Shown here piece after piece: positions 10,699-24,474 of a stretch of DNA of 64,000 nt; the first letter of the stretch is position 1, and every line of letters begins with the position of its first letter. Position numbers and translations under genes: made by a program. Under the pieces are notes generated by a model that made no database searches, was not told the DNA's origin, and worked only from the letters and a program-made list of their open reading frames with translations. Source of the stretch: Panopea generosa (Eukaryota > Mollusca > Bivalvia > Adapedonta > Hiatellidae); the NCBI GenBank assembly GCA_029582155.1, contig CM055895.1, forward strand, positions 49,287,417 to 49,351,416. Direction: 5' to 3'.

Positions 10699-11525
10699 TA
10701 TTATACGAATGAAAATAATAATATGACTTTTGTAACGAGGCTTCTGATTGGGTACTAAAGTACGCCTTCTGCGACTTACGTCTAACTCGTTTACTCCTGT
10801 TTCATAACTTAAAAGTGTTTAATGCGCTTTAATAATATAACTATGATACTAGCACATGTTACTTATAGTCACCAATTAAAAAACAATGCATTTTGGCGGG
10901 TCATTTTTATTCTTGGCAACACTCCCCTAGTAACAAGTTTTTAATTGATAATAGCCGCATGGATTAATTGTAAAGCTAGTGGCTTTCAAACAAGAACAGA
11001 TAAGTTAATAAAGTTGGCATCACATGTACGATAAAACGGATAGATTTTTCTAAACGGATTAATGTAAAGAAATGTACCTGGCAGATAAAACAAGTACATT
11101 AAAACATGATTTTACAAAAATAATAATTATTTTTAAACTTGAATAAATCAATTTCCATATAAGTTCACTGTAAGATAAACTTACAGGTGTAACAAATTAT
11201 TGTAAATTTTTAAACATTTTTTTTTCTTTATCATAAATAAACTATACGATGCCATAGATAGTAATGAAGCGTTTTTTATGGATAGAATATATTCTGTGGG
11301 CCCATCTATCAAAAAACTCTCAAGAAAAGGTATAAAGTTTAATACGATGTACAAAAAAGTATCTTTAAGCTCGAAAAATTGTACTAATATCCGTTTCCAA
11401 ATTATCAACGTTTTGTGCATTCCTATTTTAGTTTGACGCAGACAGTTACATGTATGGAATCATTTTGTAAAATCAATGCAATGCTATCAAAACTAAGGAA
11501 ACGATTACACATGGTATATTTTCTA

Positions 11526-11665
11526 TGTACATTGTATATGTGACAAAGTTTACATACATTCTAGGTACATTTTATGTATGTCAAAGTTTGTATACCTTCT
11601 TAGTACATTGAATATGTGTTAAAGTTTATATACCTTATAGAACATTGTACATGTGTCAACTTTAT
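11526..11665. repeat. 38-bp tandem array, ~3.5 copies
   Basis: Each unit has TACATTGTATATGTGWCAAA, then GTTTATATACCTT-like sequence. Copies begin near 11527, 11567, 11606 and 11642 with moderate divergence. Confidence 0.7.
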
Positions 11666-14130
11666 GTGACGTCATAGGGTGGAAGAATTTTGTCCATCTT
11701 TTTCAATGGGAATAGTCTATAGAATAGTTGAAAAGATGTCAGTGACCTATTTGTTAAATGGTCAGCATACTTGTGTATTGTTCCGGTATAAGATGTTACC
11801 GGGTTGTCTATTGCATTTTCAGTATGACATTTACATATTACATGATACACTATACTGAGGTGTTTTTAATGAAAAAAATAAAATTACATATTCGTATATA
11901 CTGGAGTTGTGCATTGTGATTTACGTATGCACGCAAGTGTGTGTGTGTGATAAGAATAAAGCTTATTTCGTCAAACATTATATAGAAATAACTAAATTAA
12001 GAAAAGCGGTATGCAAATCATGTTATATTGCAGTTGTTACAGTATAAGCACAGTATTATGTTACAACTAACTGAATGATGAAATTTGTTGTACTTTGTAA
12101 TGATTGATAAAATAAAGCATATTGAATAAAAAAAAACAGTTGTGCATTATTTAGTTCCCATATCAAAACGAGCTTCATTGATGTAGCTTGTTGATCAATT
12201 ATATCCAATTGTTGTTTAAGCTGACACATAATAATTGATTAATATTGCTATAACGGATACGATAGTTTTGCCAATTAAAAATTCTAAGACTTATTTTGTA
12301 TCAATACGAAAACGATTTTGAATTCGCATGGTATCGGAATTATTTTTAATGATGGTTAATACATTTCATGTTATATATGGTATATGCATTTTTATCAGTG
12401 TAGATAATAGAGGAAGCCATCAGAACAAATATGTGTATAACAACAGCCCTTCTGCTAGCAAATAGCTCACATAAGTTTTTAAGACCGCGCGGGACTCCAA
12501 CCTATGATCTCAACTATGAAAGGTTACTGAACGTGAGACGGTGCCTTCGAAATTAAACTCTAATTCAGATTTAATTATGATATTCATGATTCACATAACT
12601 ACACAAGTTTTCTCGCTGATTTATTAACAGGAAATGTACACATACCATGAATATAAAGCACATGTATATCTTTTGTTATCTATAATCTAATATATACTCA
12701 AAATGGCTTGCAGATACTGATTTTTTAAAATGTTGAAACTAGACAGACAAATTAGCGAGAGAAAAAAAAGAAACGTGTAGAAAAAAAGCAATCTAGACGT
12801 GGAACGCATAAACTCCGTCAACTACAGTGTATTGATTGTAGAGCTAAATAACAAGATGTGATAATGTTTCATCGTATTACAGAACACTGTCGCCAGTTGT
12901 GCGACATTGCGTCTCGAGTATACCGCTAACTGTCTATAAATCTGTCTACGCGTCCAATCTCGATATTTCTAATCAATTTATATTCCCTATTCATAACAGG
13001 TACCCTGTTGTTAGCTTTATTTCCAACACAATTACATAATTACTTGTATAATTCATATAAAGGGGACACTTTTTGTGCATTTTTTTCAAAGTTTTCTATA
13101 CAAACCAGCCTTGGATTAGTTAACTTTGAAAATAAACGGTCAATAAGTTGATCGTTTTATTTAAATTATTGCTGAAATTGAGTTGTAATTTTTATGAAAA
13201 CAATCAAAAAAAGCCCAAAGGAGACATAGTTTACAGAAAACATTCTCCATAACAACATGAACATAATTAGTATGTAACCTAATCATACCATGACCAATAA
13301 ATTCATACTGAAAAGGGACGTAAAGGAGGTAACCAGGGTGATTCCAAAGTTCTTTATTTGGCGGTACATGACCTAATTAAATTAAATATGTTCTTAACGA
13401 ATCTTAATGCAATTATAGCAGGCTTATCCTGATGGTAGCTTTTTATGTTTCAAGAAAAACGTTTATACATTATACTCGGTTAGGACTACGAGAAACACAT
13501 TTGCTCCGGTTTTCATTTAACTGACACAAATGCTTGCAAGTCCAACTGTATTATTTACCAACATAATCGGAAATCCCATAAGATGACACGCTAAACAAAA
13601 TGTGATTAAAGCGAGATGTCTTTCTCCAGTAAACAGTTTACTGGATATCAAGAGCAATCTAGATGTCTAGACGAGATAAAAACTACTTGAAAATTAACGT
13701 CCTACCTGATTTTTTAAATAGTCAAGTATTTTATTTTTGTTTAATTATAGAATATGCTACACTATGTGTTTTCTGTGATATCCCACTACAGTTTTGCGTG
13801 AGATTTTAAGCAAATATATGTTTGTACACCTAACCAAATGTTACATGAAAGTGCATTGGTTTGATGTATTAAACAAGTCGGAGACAGCTAACATTATCTG
13901 TACGCTGTCAGATTAACTGTTATTTGGTTTTGCTTGTGTTGTCTTGATAACTGTGACCTTTAAATAATACGTTTGCCGTTGGAAATTTATATTTTAATTT
14001 TTATAACACGCATTGAAGGAATGTTTATTCTGCTTAATATTTTACAATAAATCTGATTATGTTACAGTACAATGTATACGTATTTTACTTGATTATGTTC
14101 CATGTGATATGTTACCTTAAACAATTTAAT
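11666..14130. other. intergenic stretch, nothing certain
   Basis: AT-rich DNA with no supported gene. Around 12440-12545 the minus strand shows a tRNA-like block with a B-box-like AGGTTGGAGTCCC, possibly a worn SINE head. At 13629-13647 there is a perfect 9+1+9 inverted repeat, CCAGTAAAC/GTTTACTGG. Confidence 0.35.
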
Positions 14131-14135
14131 CAACA

Positions 14136-14969
14136 GTAGTCATATAGTACATATTGGAGGACACTAGTCATATAGTACATATTGGTGGACACTAGTCATA
14201 TAGTACATATTGGTGGACACTAGTCGTATAGTACATATTGGAGGACACTTGTCGTATAGTACATATTGGAGGACACTTGTCATTTAGTACATATTGGTGG
14301 ACACTAGTCATATAGTACATATTGGAGGACACTAGTCATATGGTACATATTAGAGGACACTAGTCATATAGTACATATTGGAGGACACTAGTCATATAGT
14401 ACATATTGGAGGACACTAGTCATATAGTACATATTGGTGGACACTAGTCATATAGTACATATTGGAGGACACTAGTCATATAGTACATATTGGATGACAC
14501 TAGTCATATGGTACATATTGGAGGACACAAGTCATATAGTACATATTGGAGGACACTAGTCATATAGTACATATTGGTGGACACTAGTCATATAGTACAT
14601 ATTGGAGGACACTAGTGATATAGTAGACACTAGTCATATATTATGTATTGGAGGAAACAAGTCATATAGTACATATTGGTGGACACTAGTCATATATTAC
14701 GTATTGGAGGACACTAGTCATATAGTACATATTGGTGGACACTAGTCATATAGTACATATTGGTGGACACTAGTCATATAGTACACGGAGGACACTAGTC
14801 ATATAATACATATTAGTGGACACCAGTCATATAGTACATATTGGAGGACACTTGTCATATACTACACGGAGGACACTAGCCATATAGTACACGGATGACA
14901 CTAATCATATAGTACACGAAGGTCACTTTTCATATAGTATACGGAGGACACAAGTCATATAGTACATAT
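14136..14969. repeat. 28-bp minisatellite, ~30 units
   Basis: The unit is ACACTAGTCATATAGTAC followed by ATATTGGAGG (28 bp). Most units differ by one or two bases, mainly GGAGG versus GGTGG. Near the 3' end the spacing shortens, with GTACACGGAGGACAC replacing the TATTGG part. Each full unit contains ACTAGT and the partial palindrome CATATAGTACATATTG. It is not a CRISPR array: the units abut and there are no unique spacers. Confidence 0.95.
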
Positions 14970-14999
14970 TGAACTAACTATTATAAAGTTGATATCACT

Positions 15000-16120
15000 T
15001 ATGATCGCTCTTCTGTTTTCTTCATAACAAGTATAATAGCATGTTTCGATACAGTGCTTAGTGTCCTCGTCTAACTTGCAAAATTGGATCATTTAAATTG
15101 GCGAGGTTACATTGAGGGCTTTAAAAAAACGAAAATAAAGTTATGTATAATAACCAACTTTAACTACAAACATTCATCTCATATATTTTAAGTATGTTAT
15201 CCGAAACTCATACACAATTTGAGGGGCTCTTAAAATCAGCCATACGGGAACTGCTCAGGTTACGTGTTTGTAACTTTACGATGTACTAGGCAATAACGAT
15301 ATTTTACTACAACACCAGCTAGGAAACAGTGTATGTCAATTATATGTCGTATTAAGTGTTCAGCAAAATCGTATTTTCAATCTCGATATAATACCACAGT
15401 AGCTAAATGACTTTGTTGCGTCTGCTAGCCAAGATGATATCATGTCGTCTTAAAATTCATTCACTATTATTCTTTGTAGATCTTTTCAAAACAATGTTAA
15501 ACTTTCAGTTTTAAATAAAAAAGACATTGGTTACAAATAACATTAATAAGGATAATATAAAAAAAATCCCTGATACTTTTGTTCCAGAGCTTACGTCATG
15601 TTTGGTGGTTGACATATTTACAATAGGTCATCCCACATTACTCTTTAATTGTTTAACGGCAAAACTGATTAAGGACTCAATGAGGTCGTAGTCATCATAA
15701 ATACTTTATCTCTTTCTTGGCGTACCATTAATTGTTATTAAATTGTTGTTCTGGGCATGTTACACTAATATTATATGTTTTATAAGATTTCCGAACGAAC
15801 AAATGGTGACATACAGGACGTTTCGTTTGCTTAGTATATTAACACATTTTAAAAACGATAGTATTTACATGGCTTACTTACATCATAAGAGGATGTACAT
15901 GTAAGCAAAACATTAAATGAATTTGCCGAACTTTATTTGAAACTTCAAAATTTATACTTAGAAGTTGGTAAGCTTACGAACGTTAATAAAACGGTCCCCA
16001 GTTTCTGCAAAGAAAGCGAGTATACTTACGTTTAACATCTCATTTTCATTTTGTATCCATTACTTGATCATTTGTTTGTGTTACATAATACATATGTACA
16101 TGTTCAATTTTCAGTAGAAT
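15000..16120. other. intergenic stretch, nothing seen
   Basis: AT-rich DNA without a supportable gene, RNA or repeat family. Confidence 0.4.
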
Positions 16121-16261
16121 AGTCGATTGTGGATAGTTTTTGTACAACGATATGGCGACATGGAAAAGACCTGTTAGAAGCACCCATAACCAGAGTTAAA
16201 CCTCGGTTAAGCTTCCCATATGCGTTTTTACTGTTGACCCTTCCCAGTCTTGTCGTCTCCT

Positions 16262-16502
16262 CTTCTCTATGTAATCATGTTTATATCGTACTTCGGTATG
16301 TCATCATGTATATATCGTACTTCTCTATGTAATCATTTATATATCGTACTTCGGTATGTCATCATGTATATATCGTACTTCTGTATGTAATCATGTATAT
16401 GTCGTACTTCGGTATGGCATCATGTATATATCGTTCTTCGGTATGGCATCATGTATTTATCGTTCTTCGGCATGGAATCATGTATATATCGTTCTTCAGG
16501 TA
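16262..16502. repeat. 29-bp minisatellite, ~8 units
   Basis: The unit is ATCATGTATATATCGTAC followed by TTCGGTATGTC or TTCTCTATGTA. The first half alternates between these two endings and the last units carry TCGTTCTTCGG. Open frames at 16129-16332 and 16451-16765 run through the array and are not convincing genes. Confidence 0.9.
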
Positions 16503-17479
16503 GGGATCACCGCCGTAAAGACGTGGAAATCATGAGCGACATTGGTAAGAAAGTCTATGAGAGTCAAAGGCATTGGAATTGTCACCGAGTCAAGAGCAGG
16601 AATCTGTTTACAACATATTTTGGGAATAGTAATGACAGACGTTATTCGGCGTTAAGTCCACTTACGTTACCGGACTTGAAAAAAACTAGGTGTACGGCAG
16701 AGTCAATCAATCAAAATATGCTAACGATTTTATTAAACGTTGGGTTAATCAAAGTTAAAATATGAAGTATTCTGTTAATCTAATATGAGATTATATTTAG
16801 TAGAACAAGTTTGAAATATAATTTCGAGTTGATAAAGTTTTGGTTTATCAGAAGTAAATAAAATAGAAGCGAAAGACAGTTTTTGAAAATTATATAAATG
16901 TATCATATAAAATACTTTTGAAAGAGTGCAACATTAAAAATATCTCTGGAACAGCTAAACAAAGCAGAAATTAATGGTAAATAAGTGCTGAATATTACAT
17001 TAACTTATTTCAAACAAAAACGCTGATTTACATTTGTCGTATAACTAATGCTATAAATAGATTAGTTCCTGCATACTCAAAACTATTTACAGGACGAACG
17101 TTTCACAATTTATTTGCCATGAGTATATTTTCTTTTGATAAATATTAAGACGTAGTTAAATGGACGTATTTATTTCCATTACAATTAAAAGATGCTTAAC
17201 CAAAACTAACCTGGATATACCTAAAGTCTTGTATTTTTCATTCCTTCTTTGTTGTGTTATCTAAAGTTCAGATCAATGTTTTTACAGAACCTCTAAAACA
17301 TCTGATAACATCTTTAAAATATAACCTATACCTACTAAATAAGATTATTTTTAATATATTGCCACTAAACACCACCATCTGAGGGAAGTGTGTTTATGGA
17401 AAAGGTAAAATCTGGATTGATGCCAATCACAAACACGTTTGGATTCAGTTAATCTGAAAAACTACTATCGTTAATGTCT

Positions 17480-17622
17480 ACTGTATGTAAGCAGTTGTCA
17501 AGTATTACTTCATATTTGCAGTATATTTGTTTATGCGTAGAATTCGCTTGATTTACTCAGAAATATTGACATCACGTCAATATATTATATCATCGGAAAT
17601 TCACAGACCGGAAGGAGAATAA
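17480..17622. repeat. duplicated segment A, copy 1
   Basis: This segment matches 60040-60183 in the same orientation at roughly 70% by eye. It shares CAGTTGYCAAGYATTACTTC, GTTYATGCGT, TTACTYAGAAATATTG and GACCRGMRGGATAAT-like blocks. It shows no coding frame conserved between the copies. Confidence 0.6.
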
Positions 17623-17850
17623 TTGAGTTATACACACAGCTACCAATATCGTCAACATAATGTTTCTTTAAGCGCAGATTGAGTTTTTTATTTCACGAGA
17701 AAATATCAACCTCATGGATAGCGTTTGTTTGAAAGGTATACAAATACCGGGTAACAAGTTCTGACAACTATTGAACTGATCTCCATCAACATTTACACAT
17801 TTACAAATATTAACAAGTGTACACAAACACACTATTTAATTTAACCAACA

Positions 17851-17874
17851 GAGAGAGAGAGAGAGAGAGAGAGA
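17851..17874. repeat. (GA)12 microsatellite
   Basis: Twelve pure GA units. Confidence 0.95.
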
Positions 17875-17899
17875 CAAACAAGCTATCTACTTGCAGAAA

Positions 17900-20800
17900 C
17901 GTGTGTGCATCCGATCGATCTTTACACACGTTTGATGTTACATTCGGAAAATGCCAATTTATATAATACAAGTTTATAGTTATATTTGTAAATCAGATAT
18001 CAGGAGATTAATGTATTCTAATGGAAAAAAAACTGTTAACTTTAACCTAACTTTAGATATTTTGTTAGGCTTAAAATATTGTGATAAAACTTCAGCTTAA
18101 TATAGATATTTGATACTTTTAACAAGTAGGGTAACAGAATATCAAACGTGTGAAAAGATAAAACGGAAACATACTCGATTCTGCGGGAAAGAAGTCTGTT
18201 TGAACCAACATACTTTCGTTATAAATGAGTGTGTGGTACATACCCTTTTGGTTGTAACCTATGTTACTAGATGTTTGAACTACAAATGAACTAAGTTTTA
18301 TTGACAATGCCAACATGACGCGGACATGGCTATTGCAATGCCAACAGAGAGATACAACAAACCCTCTTAAATTGTCGTCTCGATAAAGTGTCCGCACGAC
18401 GTGGGAAACATATATTTAATGTATTCTCTTTCAACATGGTTACGCTTGGATTGCAGAGGAGATTGGTAAATAGTTCACAGTCTACGTGAACCAGTTTGAA
18501 CCAAATTACATAGAACTCCTCTTTTAGCACAGGAATCGTGTTATCGTCATTAAAAGGGGACACAACTGTGAAGTGAGAGAGGTTAATACTGGCACAAATA
18601 GGGTACCAGTCATAAAAGTATATTCGAAACAGAATAACAATATGTCTTATAAATAGTTTTTCTTTTTATTTGTTAATTAGTATTTTAATCAAAATTTAGC
18701 TTACCAGAGCGTACAAAGCGGTGAAGGTATTGACCAGTAATCTGTAGTAAACTGTCTATGCTTTGATATTTTATATTATAATGAACTGGTGTCGGCTTAT
18801 CTTTTGTGGTATGATGCTGTAGCATGCTAATAAAATCAAATTTAATCATGTAAAAAGTCTTATGGATACCGATTATTTGATCCTCGTGTACATTTGATCT
18901 TGTTTACTGTTATAGATATAGCCATATTACCGGATCATTGAGGTGATGGTGGCATGTACCGCAGCGTGGCGGGTTAATATAGGATTGTTGGTGCACTTTC
19001 CATAAAATGCTATACACTATATTGTACATGCTAACTTAGAGTAAGCATTCCTATAAGAATAAGTCTAAAATATATCTAAAATAATATTTGAAAATATTAA
19101 TTTTGGTGAAATAGTGGATTACTTTTTTATTTGTCATATTTTGTAGTTTTAAAAATTGTAATGAATCCGTGCAACTTAAATTGATTTTGAAAACAAATCA
19201 AAACAGATGGCGATTTTGCATATAACCAATTTATCTTCATCGAATATTATAAATCAGCTTTTATGTTTACGTGTGTCATTAGTGGATAATTGGCATTAAT
19301 GTCGACACCTTATTTAAAGAACTGTTCTATGAATTGTTTATTACATACAGAGTATGACATTAGTTCTATAATCCACTCTCATTACACAAAAAAAGCAATG
19401 GTAATTATATTTTTCTTATTGATCGTTTTCGTCATTGTTATTAATTATCAATTCTTTTATAAAATTAAATTTACAAGAGATGTGATCTGTTACAAGAGTA
19501 TGTCAATGGTAAAAGTTGAAAGTTGTAATTCGGTATTCAGGTCGTTGTCCACTAAGATAAGTGCTCTATGCTATCCATAGCATGCTGCAAACTATTTAGT
19601 GAAAGAAGTGCAAATACAAATATGAAAAGGACATATGAGATTCAACTCAACTTTGTTGTAATATTTAATATGCATATGCAAGTGATAAATGCGGAAGGTT
19701 ATGAGTAGATTCATGAAATTGGTTTGGTTGTCTATACATTCCTTGCTTAGAAAATGATATAAAGAATGTTATTTTGACTAAATAAATGACACAAAATTGG
19801 TACTAACGTTCAATATAAAATATGTTTTTATTTTTGAAGATAACTTCATGTAAATATATGTTCAATTACATGATAAACGATACCTTATTTTTCTGTCTGG
19901 TGTCCCATTTTATGTGTTTGATGAATCAGAGTGGTTTATAACCCCAATATGTGTTAGAGAGAGTGATTGGTGATCAGTGTGTCTAGAATGATGAATCGTT
20001 GAGACAATTGGACTGTTTACAATTGGCAATGGACTGCAAGAGAAAGATAAATGAAGTAGAGAGTTCTATAGAATGTTTAATCTACTTATTGTTACACAAG
20101 GTTTGAAGAAGCAACGTCAACTGTTGATTTTTGGATTGAAGTGTAACTTGTTGCATCCATATACAGACAAAGTGACTCCACTTCTAACAATGGATTGATT
20201 AAAATCACAATCATGATTGGAACGCACAAAACACACAGTAGAAAGTTCGTTGACAGAATTGGCCGTTACTTTATATGTGTTATGACATATCGTTGGTCTC
20301 CGCACAATACAAACTTTTTTGGATCTTTCTTCAATAGTTAATTATTTAATTACAGACCTAAAATCTTGTTTTTAGAAAATACGTATAAACGTGGCCCAAT
20401 ACAAGTATTGCAAAATATTAATTTTAACAGCAGAGTACACTTTTATAGTAGAAACTGTTGCTCCTGTGCTTTATTTATGATAATTTCCTTATTTTCAGAC
20501 TAAACAAAATTGTATGTATGGCGTTTTAATAGTGTAAATTCGTAATTTTAATATTTTGCACATGAACACATGGCAAAAATGACCTGTTCTGACTGGATAT
20601 CAACTTCATCATTGTACCCCAAGTTGAACTTCCGCACATTATAATATCAAAATCCGAATATACCTAAAATGGTTAATTTAGCATTTTAAATGGCGACAAA
20701 CGATATTATGTCAGTTTGTAAAAGCAGCGATCTGTTTTGCATTATTGATTTTCTGAAATAAGACTACTTTTATCAGTTATCAGTAAATTTTATGTCCGAG

Positions 20801-21430
20801 AAGCTGACAGAGTTGTGTTTGGTTGTGAGGAATGGCGATATATATAAAATGACGAGTAAAGATGTGTCTAAGCTTTTGTTAAACAAAAATGTATGTTGTA
20901 TTGCTGCCGATTTCAAATTAATAACTCTAGCATAATGATTCTTGAACCTCCATATAGCAAGACGTCACTTTTGTAACTCTGAGCTTAAGCATAGACATCT
21001 ACACTGACAACATTCCAAAAAGGCTTTGATTAAAACACATAGGAACAATGCAAGACAATATTGAAAGTTATTTCATAACTTTCGCTCTGATAAAAGCTGT
21101 AGGTTCATCTAGTTATTATGATTACACATCGCAGCTTGGAGATTTTTTTAATCATATGACGAATTTTGAAGAGGCGAAAAATACACATCCGCCATTTTGC
21201 TACCGATTCGGACGGTAAAAATCGATAATTGACGCGAACGACATATACAGTGTGGTTTGAGGTGTACACAAGGTCAATGCAGCTGACGTCATTTTGTAGG
21301 TATTTCCTACACGATGTTTTAAATGTTGTAGAATAGAAATGAACATTTACAAAGGCCATATTAATCTACGCTCATAACGAATTATCCGAACGGTAACTGT
21401 CGTTTGGAACATTACAAGTTTGAAAGGTTT
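17900..21430. other. intergenic stretch, nothing certain
   Basis: Only short open frames occur. One at 19290-19580 (+) contains a hydrophobic stretch MVIIFFLLIVFVIVIN, and one at 20117-20340 (-) is rich in cysteine, but lengths of 60-100 codons are expected by chance at this base composition and no splice borders support them. A TGACGTCA (CRE-like) site lies near 21285, and AAAATGGCGG is read on the minus strand near 21190-21200. Confidence 0.35.
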
Positions 21431-21437
21431 GTTTCAG

Positions 21438-21653
21438 GATCATTTGCTGCTAAACTTTAAATTCTACATTTATTATTTGATTTGCTCCTGTCGAAAAAAA
21501 TGGTGTGATGGGAAAAGCACGTGTCTACGGCAAGCATCTAAACCAAGATCGTTCAATGGTACAAAATATAGCATTATTACATCTTACAAATCAACATTCT
21601 CTGATCAGCTCTTTATTCAACTTATGATCGCATTGTGTTGGCTAAATAGCTGA
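21438..21653 (+). CDS. candidate terminal exon with membrane segment (unrecognised)
   Basis: A pyrimidine-rich acceptor (GGTTTGTTTCAG) opens a frame of 71 codons that ends in TGA at 21651-21653. AATAAA follows at 21669-21674, only 16 bases after the stop. The peptide starts DHLLLNFKFYIYYLICSC, which could span a membrane, then turns basic and cysteine-bearing (RKKWCDGKSTCLRQ). No upstream exon could be assigned and I do not recognise the sequence. Chance is a real alternative in AT-rich DNA. Confidence 0.2.
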   Translation, partial: DHLLLNFKFYIYYLICSCRKKWCDGKSTCLRQASKPRSFNGTKYSIITSYKSTFSDQLFIQLMIALCWLNS

Positions 21654-22430
21654 ACCGAGTAAATTGCTAATAAAATGATCAAAAGAATAATAAATATTTA
21701 TGTATTTTATTATTAGAATAAGTATGAATCCTTCTCAACAATTTTGTCCGTGTATTTTTTTTTTCAATATAACCTTTTTAACCTCTGTATTGCAAACAAA
21801 AAAGAAATTAAAGTGACATTTCTGTTATGCTGATAAATAGATCAATATAAATATAGGGAATAAATATTTATATTTCATATTTGCATCTTCTCACGAGCAA
21901 ACTTTACATTACACCCCCATCCTCCCCGGGGCTTATATAAACATGTTATATATATATAATAACATAAACATATTATATGTTTTAATTTCTATGGCAGTTT
22001 AAGCTTTGCATCTCATCATTAGCAAAGTTTGCATGAACCATTCACTTTGCTCGCGACGCATTGTTAAGTTAAAATTATCATAAATATTTATTTAAAACAT
22101 GCATTCATTCCATAAATGCAAGTATGTAAAGCATTCGTTTACAAACCATTTTTATGCCTGTATATTCCAATAACATAAACGCTTACCTAAACTGAATGAT
22201 TCACAGTCTGAAATATTCTGATAAATCAATAACGAACAAGTGAAAGTAATCGTTACTGTTTTGGTCACATGTGTAAAAAAATCAAAGCAAAAACATTTAC
22301 CCAATTTCATACATTTTACTGACAAGAATGAGGATAAACGTGGCGTTGGTTTTCCAATTGTTCAAATAATAACTGAAGCGTGGGAAATTTTCAGCTGCTG
22401 GTGATTGATTAATACAAATCTGTTTTGTGT

Positions 22431-22552
22431 GGAAAGTTATCTCAGGAGACGTCGTTGCAATATAACATATTTGTGTCAACTGTTATTTAGATCTCCTCGA
22501 TATATTTGATGTTGTGAAGACAAGATAAAACCGGTTTTATTATCAGCATGAT
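22431..22552. repeat. duplicated segment B, copy 1
   Basis: This segment matches 40602-40738 in the same orientation. Shared blocks are GGAGACGTCGTT, ACATATYTGTGTCAA, AGATCTYCCTCGATATA-like and GAAGAYAAGATAAA..CG.TTTTAT. Differences are spread over all codon positions, so it does not look protein-coding. Confidence 0.6.
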
Positions 22553-22599
22553 GTGTCCATGTTACCTATTAACAGAGCAGAACAGAACATGTATTTTAA

Positions 22600-24470
22600 T
22601 TTTTGACTTTATATATATGCAGCCCCTCATCATACACAATACAAACAATATATCGAAGATACATCCTGGCAAGTTTTATAAACTAAACGTTTTAGAGAAA
22701 AGGCGTGAACAAGGATTTGGTATTGGTAGTAATGTATCCTAATTCCAATGAAACAAGGACACAGACAATGATTTGATGGCGTACGGACGCACGCACGGAC
22801 GAAGCAGCGACTATTTGCTTCCCGGATTTTTTCTCGATGCATAAAAATCAATGCATCCGCGAAATAAAAAAAAAACATGTAGCACAAACATAAACAGAAA
22901 GTCAAAAGATTTGATATAGTGAGAGGATAAACAGTATCATATAAATATTAATTTCAAACATTTACAGCAGCTCTTCTTAGTTTACAACCTTTTTTATAGT
23001 TCATTGCTAGTTTCGTTAACAATAGTTTCTTGTTTGCATTCAAAAAAATAATACATTTAAACACACGAGGTCTATTATGATATTATTTTTATATGTATGC
23101 CTTCCTTGTTTTAATAAAGAATAGTCATGCATGTACCAGAATGACATAATAGTCATCTTCATTATCGTTTTATGTCATGCTCTGAATATCAAGTCCTTAT
23201 TTCTGGTATTTCTGATGATGGGCAATGTTCACGTCTTGTTTCAGATGGTTACATTTAATATATAAATATTATAATATATATTGTCCTGAGTTTTGTGTTC
23301 CCCATAACATCAATATTGTCGTCACAACATTTTTAGTAAACTTAAAAAATGTTTAACATGAGTGAGCATGGTGTTGAAATAAGTTCTAAATAGTTGTTGT
23401 TGTTGTTGTAGCTTATTCAGTATTTATAACAATAAGTAACTGTACGTTAACGGTATTTTGGATTTTTTAATGCATGTACGAGTACTAATACGAATGGATT
23501 AAGTGTTTAATATTCGTTTAGTTATATAACAAGAGTGTCTACATTAAAATGGATTACATTGTAACATTCTACAGCGTCCAGTTGAATTTTAATAATATAA
23601 TAACGACAGGTCGGCCTGTCCTGAGACTGTCATTACTGGCGTCAAGCGATGTTTATTGCAATTATTATAACTAGTGTATCTTGATTATGTATATGCTTTT
23701 TAGTGTCGTTGTTTTATAATGCTTTGTTATTGTTTTTCACATATATTTTCCTCTTAAAGTTACATACTTTAGTCATTTTGTTGCATTGGTTGTTGTGTTC
23801 ACCAACACAAGTTCTCTCGTGTGTATACAGTTAAGGTTAATTTTATATGAATTGTTTTTTTATCAATGAAACCAGACGGTATTTGACATTCAAACTGTTC
23901 ATGGGTTGTCAAAAGTTGTAATTGTCTTTTATAATTGCAATTACTTATATATTACATTTTCTTTTATATTGTTATTTACTCTTCTTATCATATTATGTCT
24001 ATATAACAAACATGCACGGCAATACGTTGATATTTTAATAGTTCGTTTACATCTAATAACATATGATTTACAACACTTTGCGCTTGAACAAAAGGACACT
24101 GCTATATTTGGTTTGGTAACTGTATAAGTACCGTGATATGATATAATCGTGATATGTATTGTATGTGTAGGTAGTTATGTAACACGTAAGTACTGCTTTT
24201 TATTTTTATATATTGTATTTATTCTTCATTGATTTTAAAACAATTTCGAAAGAGCATGCAAATAGCCAGAAATATGCGGTTTATGGCGTTTAACACAATC
24301 CTTGATGTGGGAGAATATATCCAATAATATCCTTAAGCTGTTTCCTATATTCAACATCTTGCACAAAATATCAAAATGGGTAGCAGTCAAGTATTGCCAA
24401 GTAACGATTGCATTTCCGATTGTGCGTATTGGAACATCATAGCACGACTTTGCAGTGTTAATATTTGAAT
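22600..24470. other. intergenic stretch, mostly nothing
   Basis: AT-rich DNA. A GC-rich patch at about 22775-22830 (GTACGGACGCACGCACGGAC) looks like a worn simple repeat. No gene is supported on either strand. Confidence 0.35.
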
Positions 24471-24474
24471 GTTT

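Noticed and set aside
14136-14969. CRISPR-like regular repeats
   Set aside because: Units are directly adjacent with no unique spacers, and the genome is eukaryotic. The same applies to the other tandem arrays.
19290-19580. Open frame with a hydrophobic segment
   Set aside because: Runs of Phe, Ile and Val arise easily from AT-rich DNA, and no splice or poly-A signals support it.
20117-20340. Cysteine-bearing frame on the minus strand
   Set aside because: No ATG, a weak acceptor, and a length within chance expectation for this composition.
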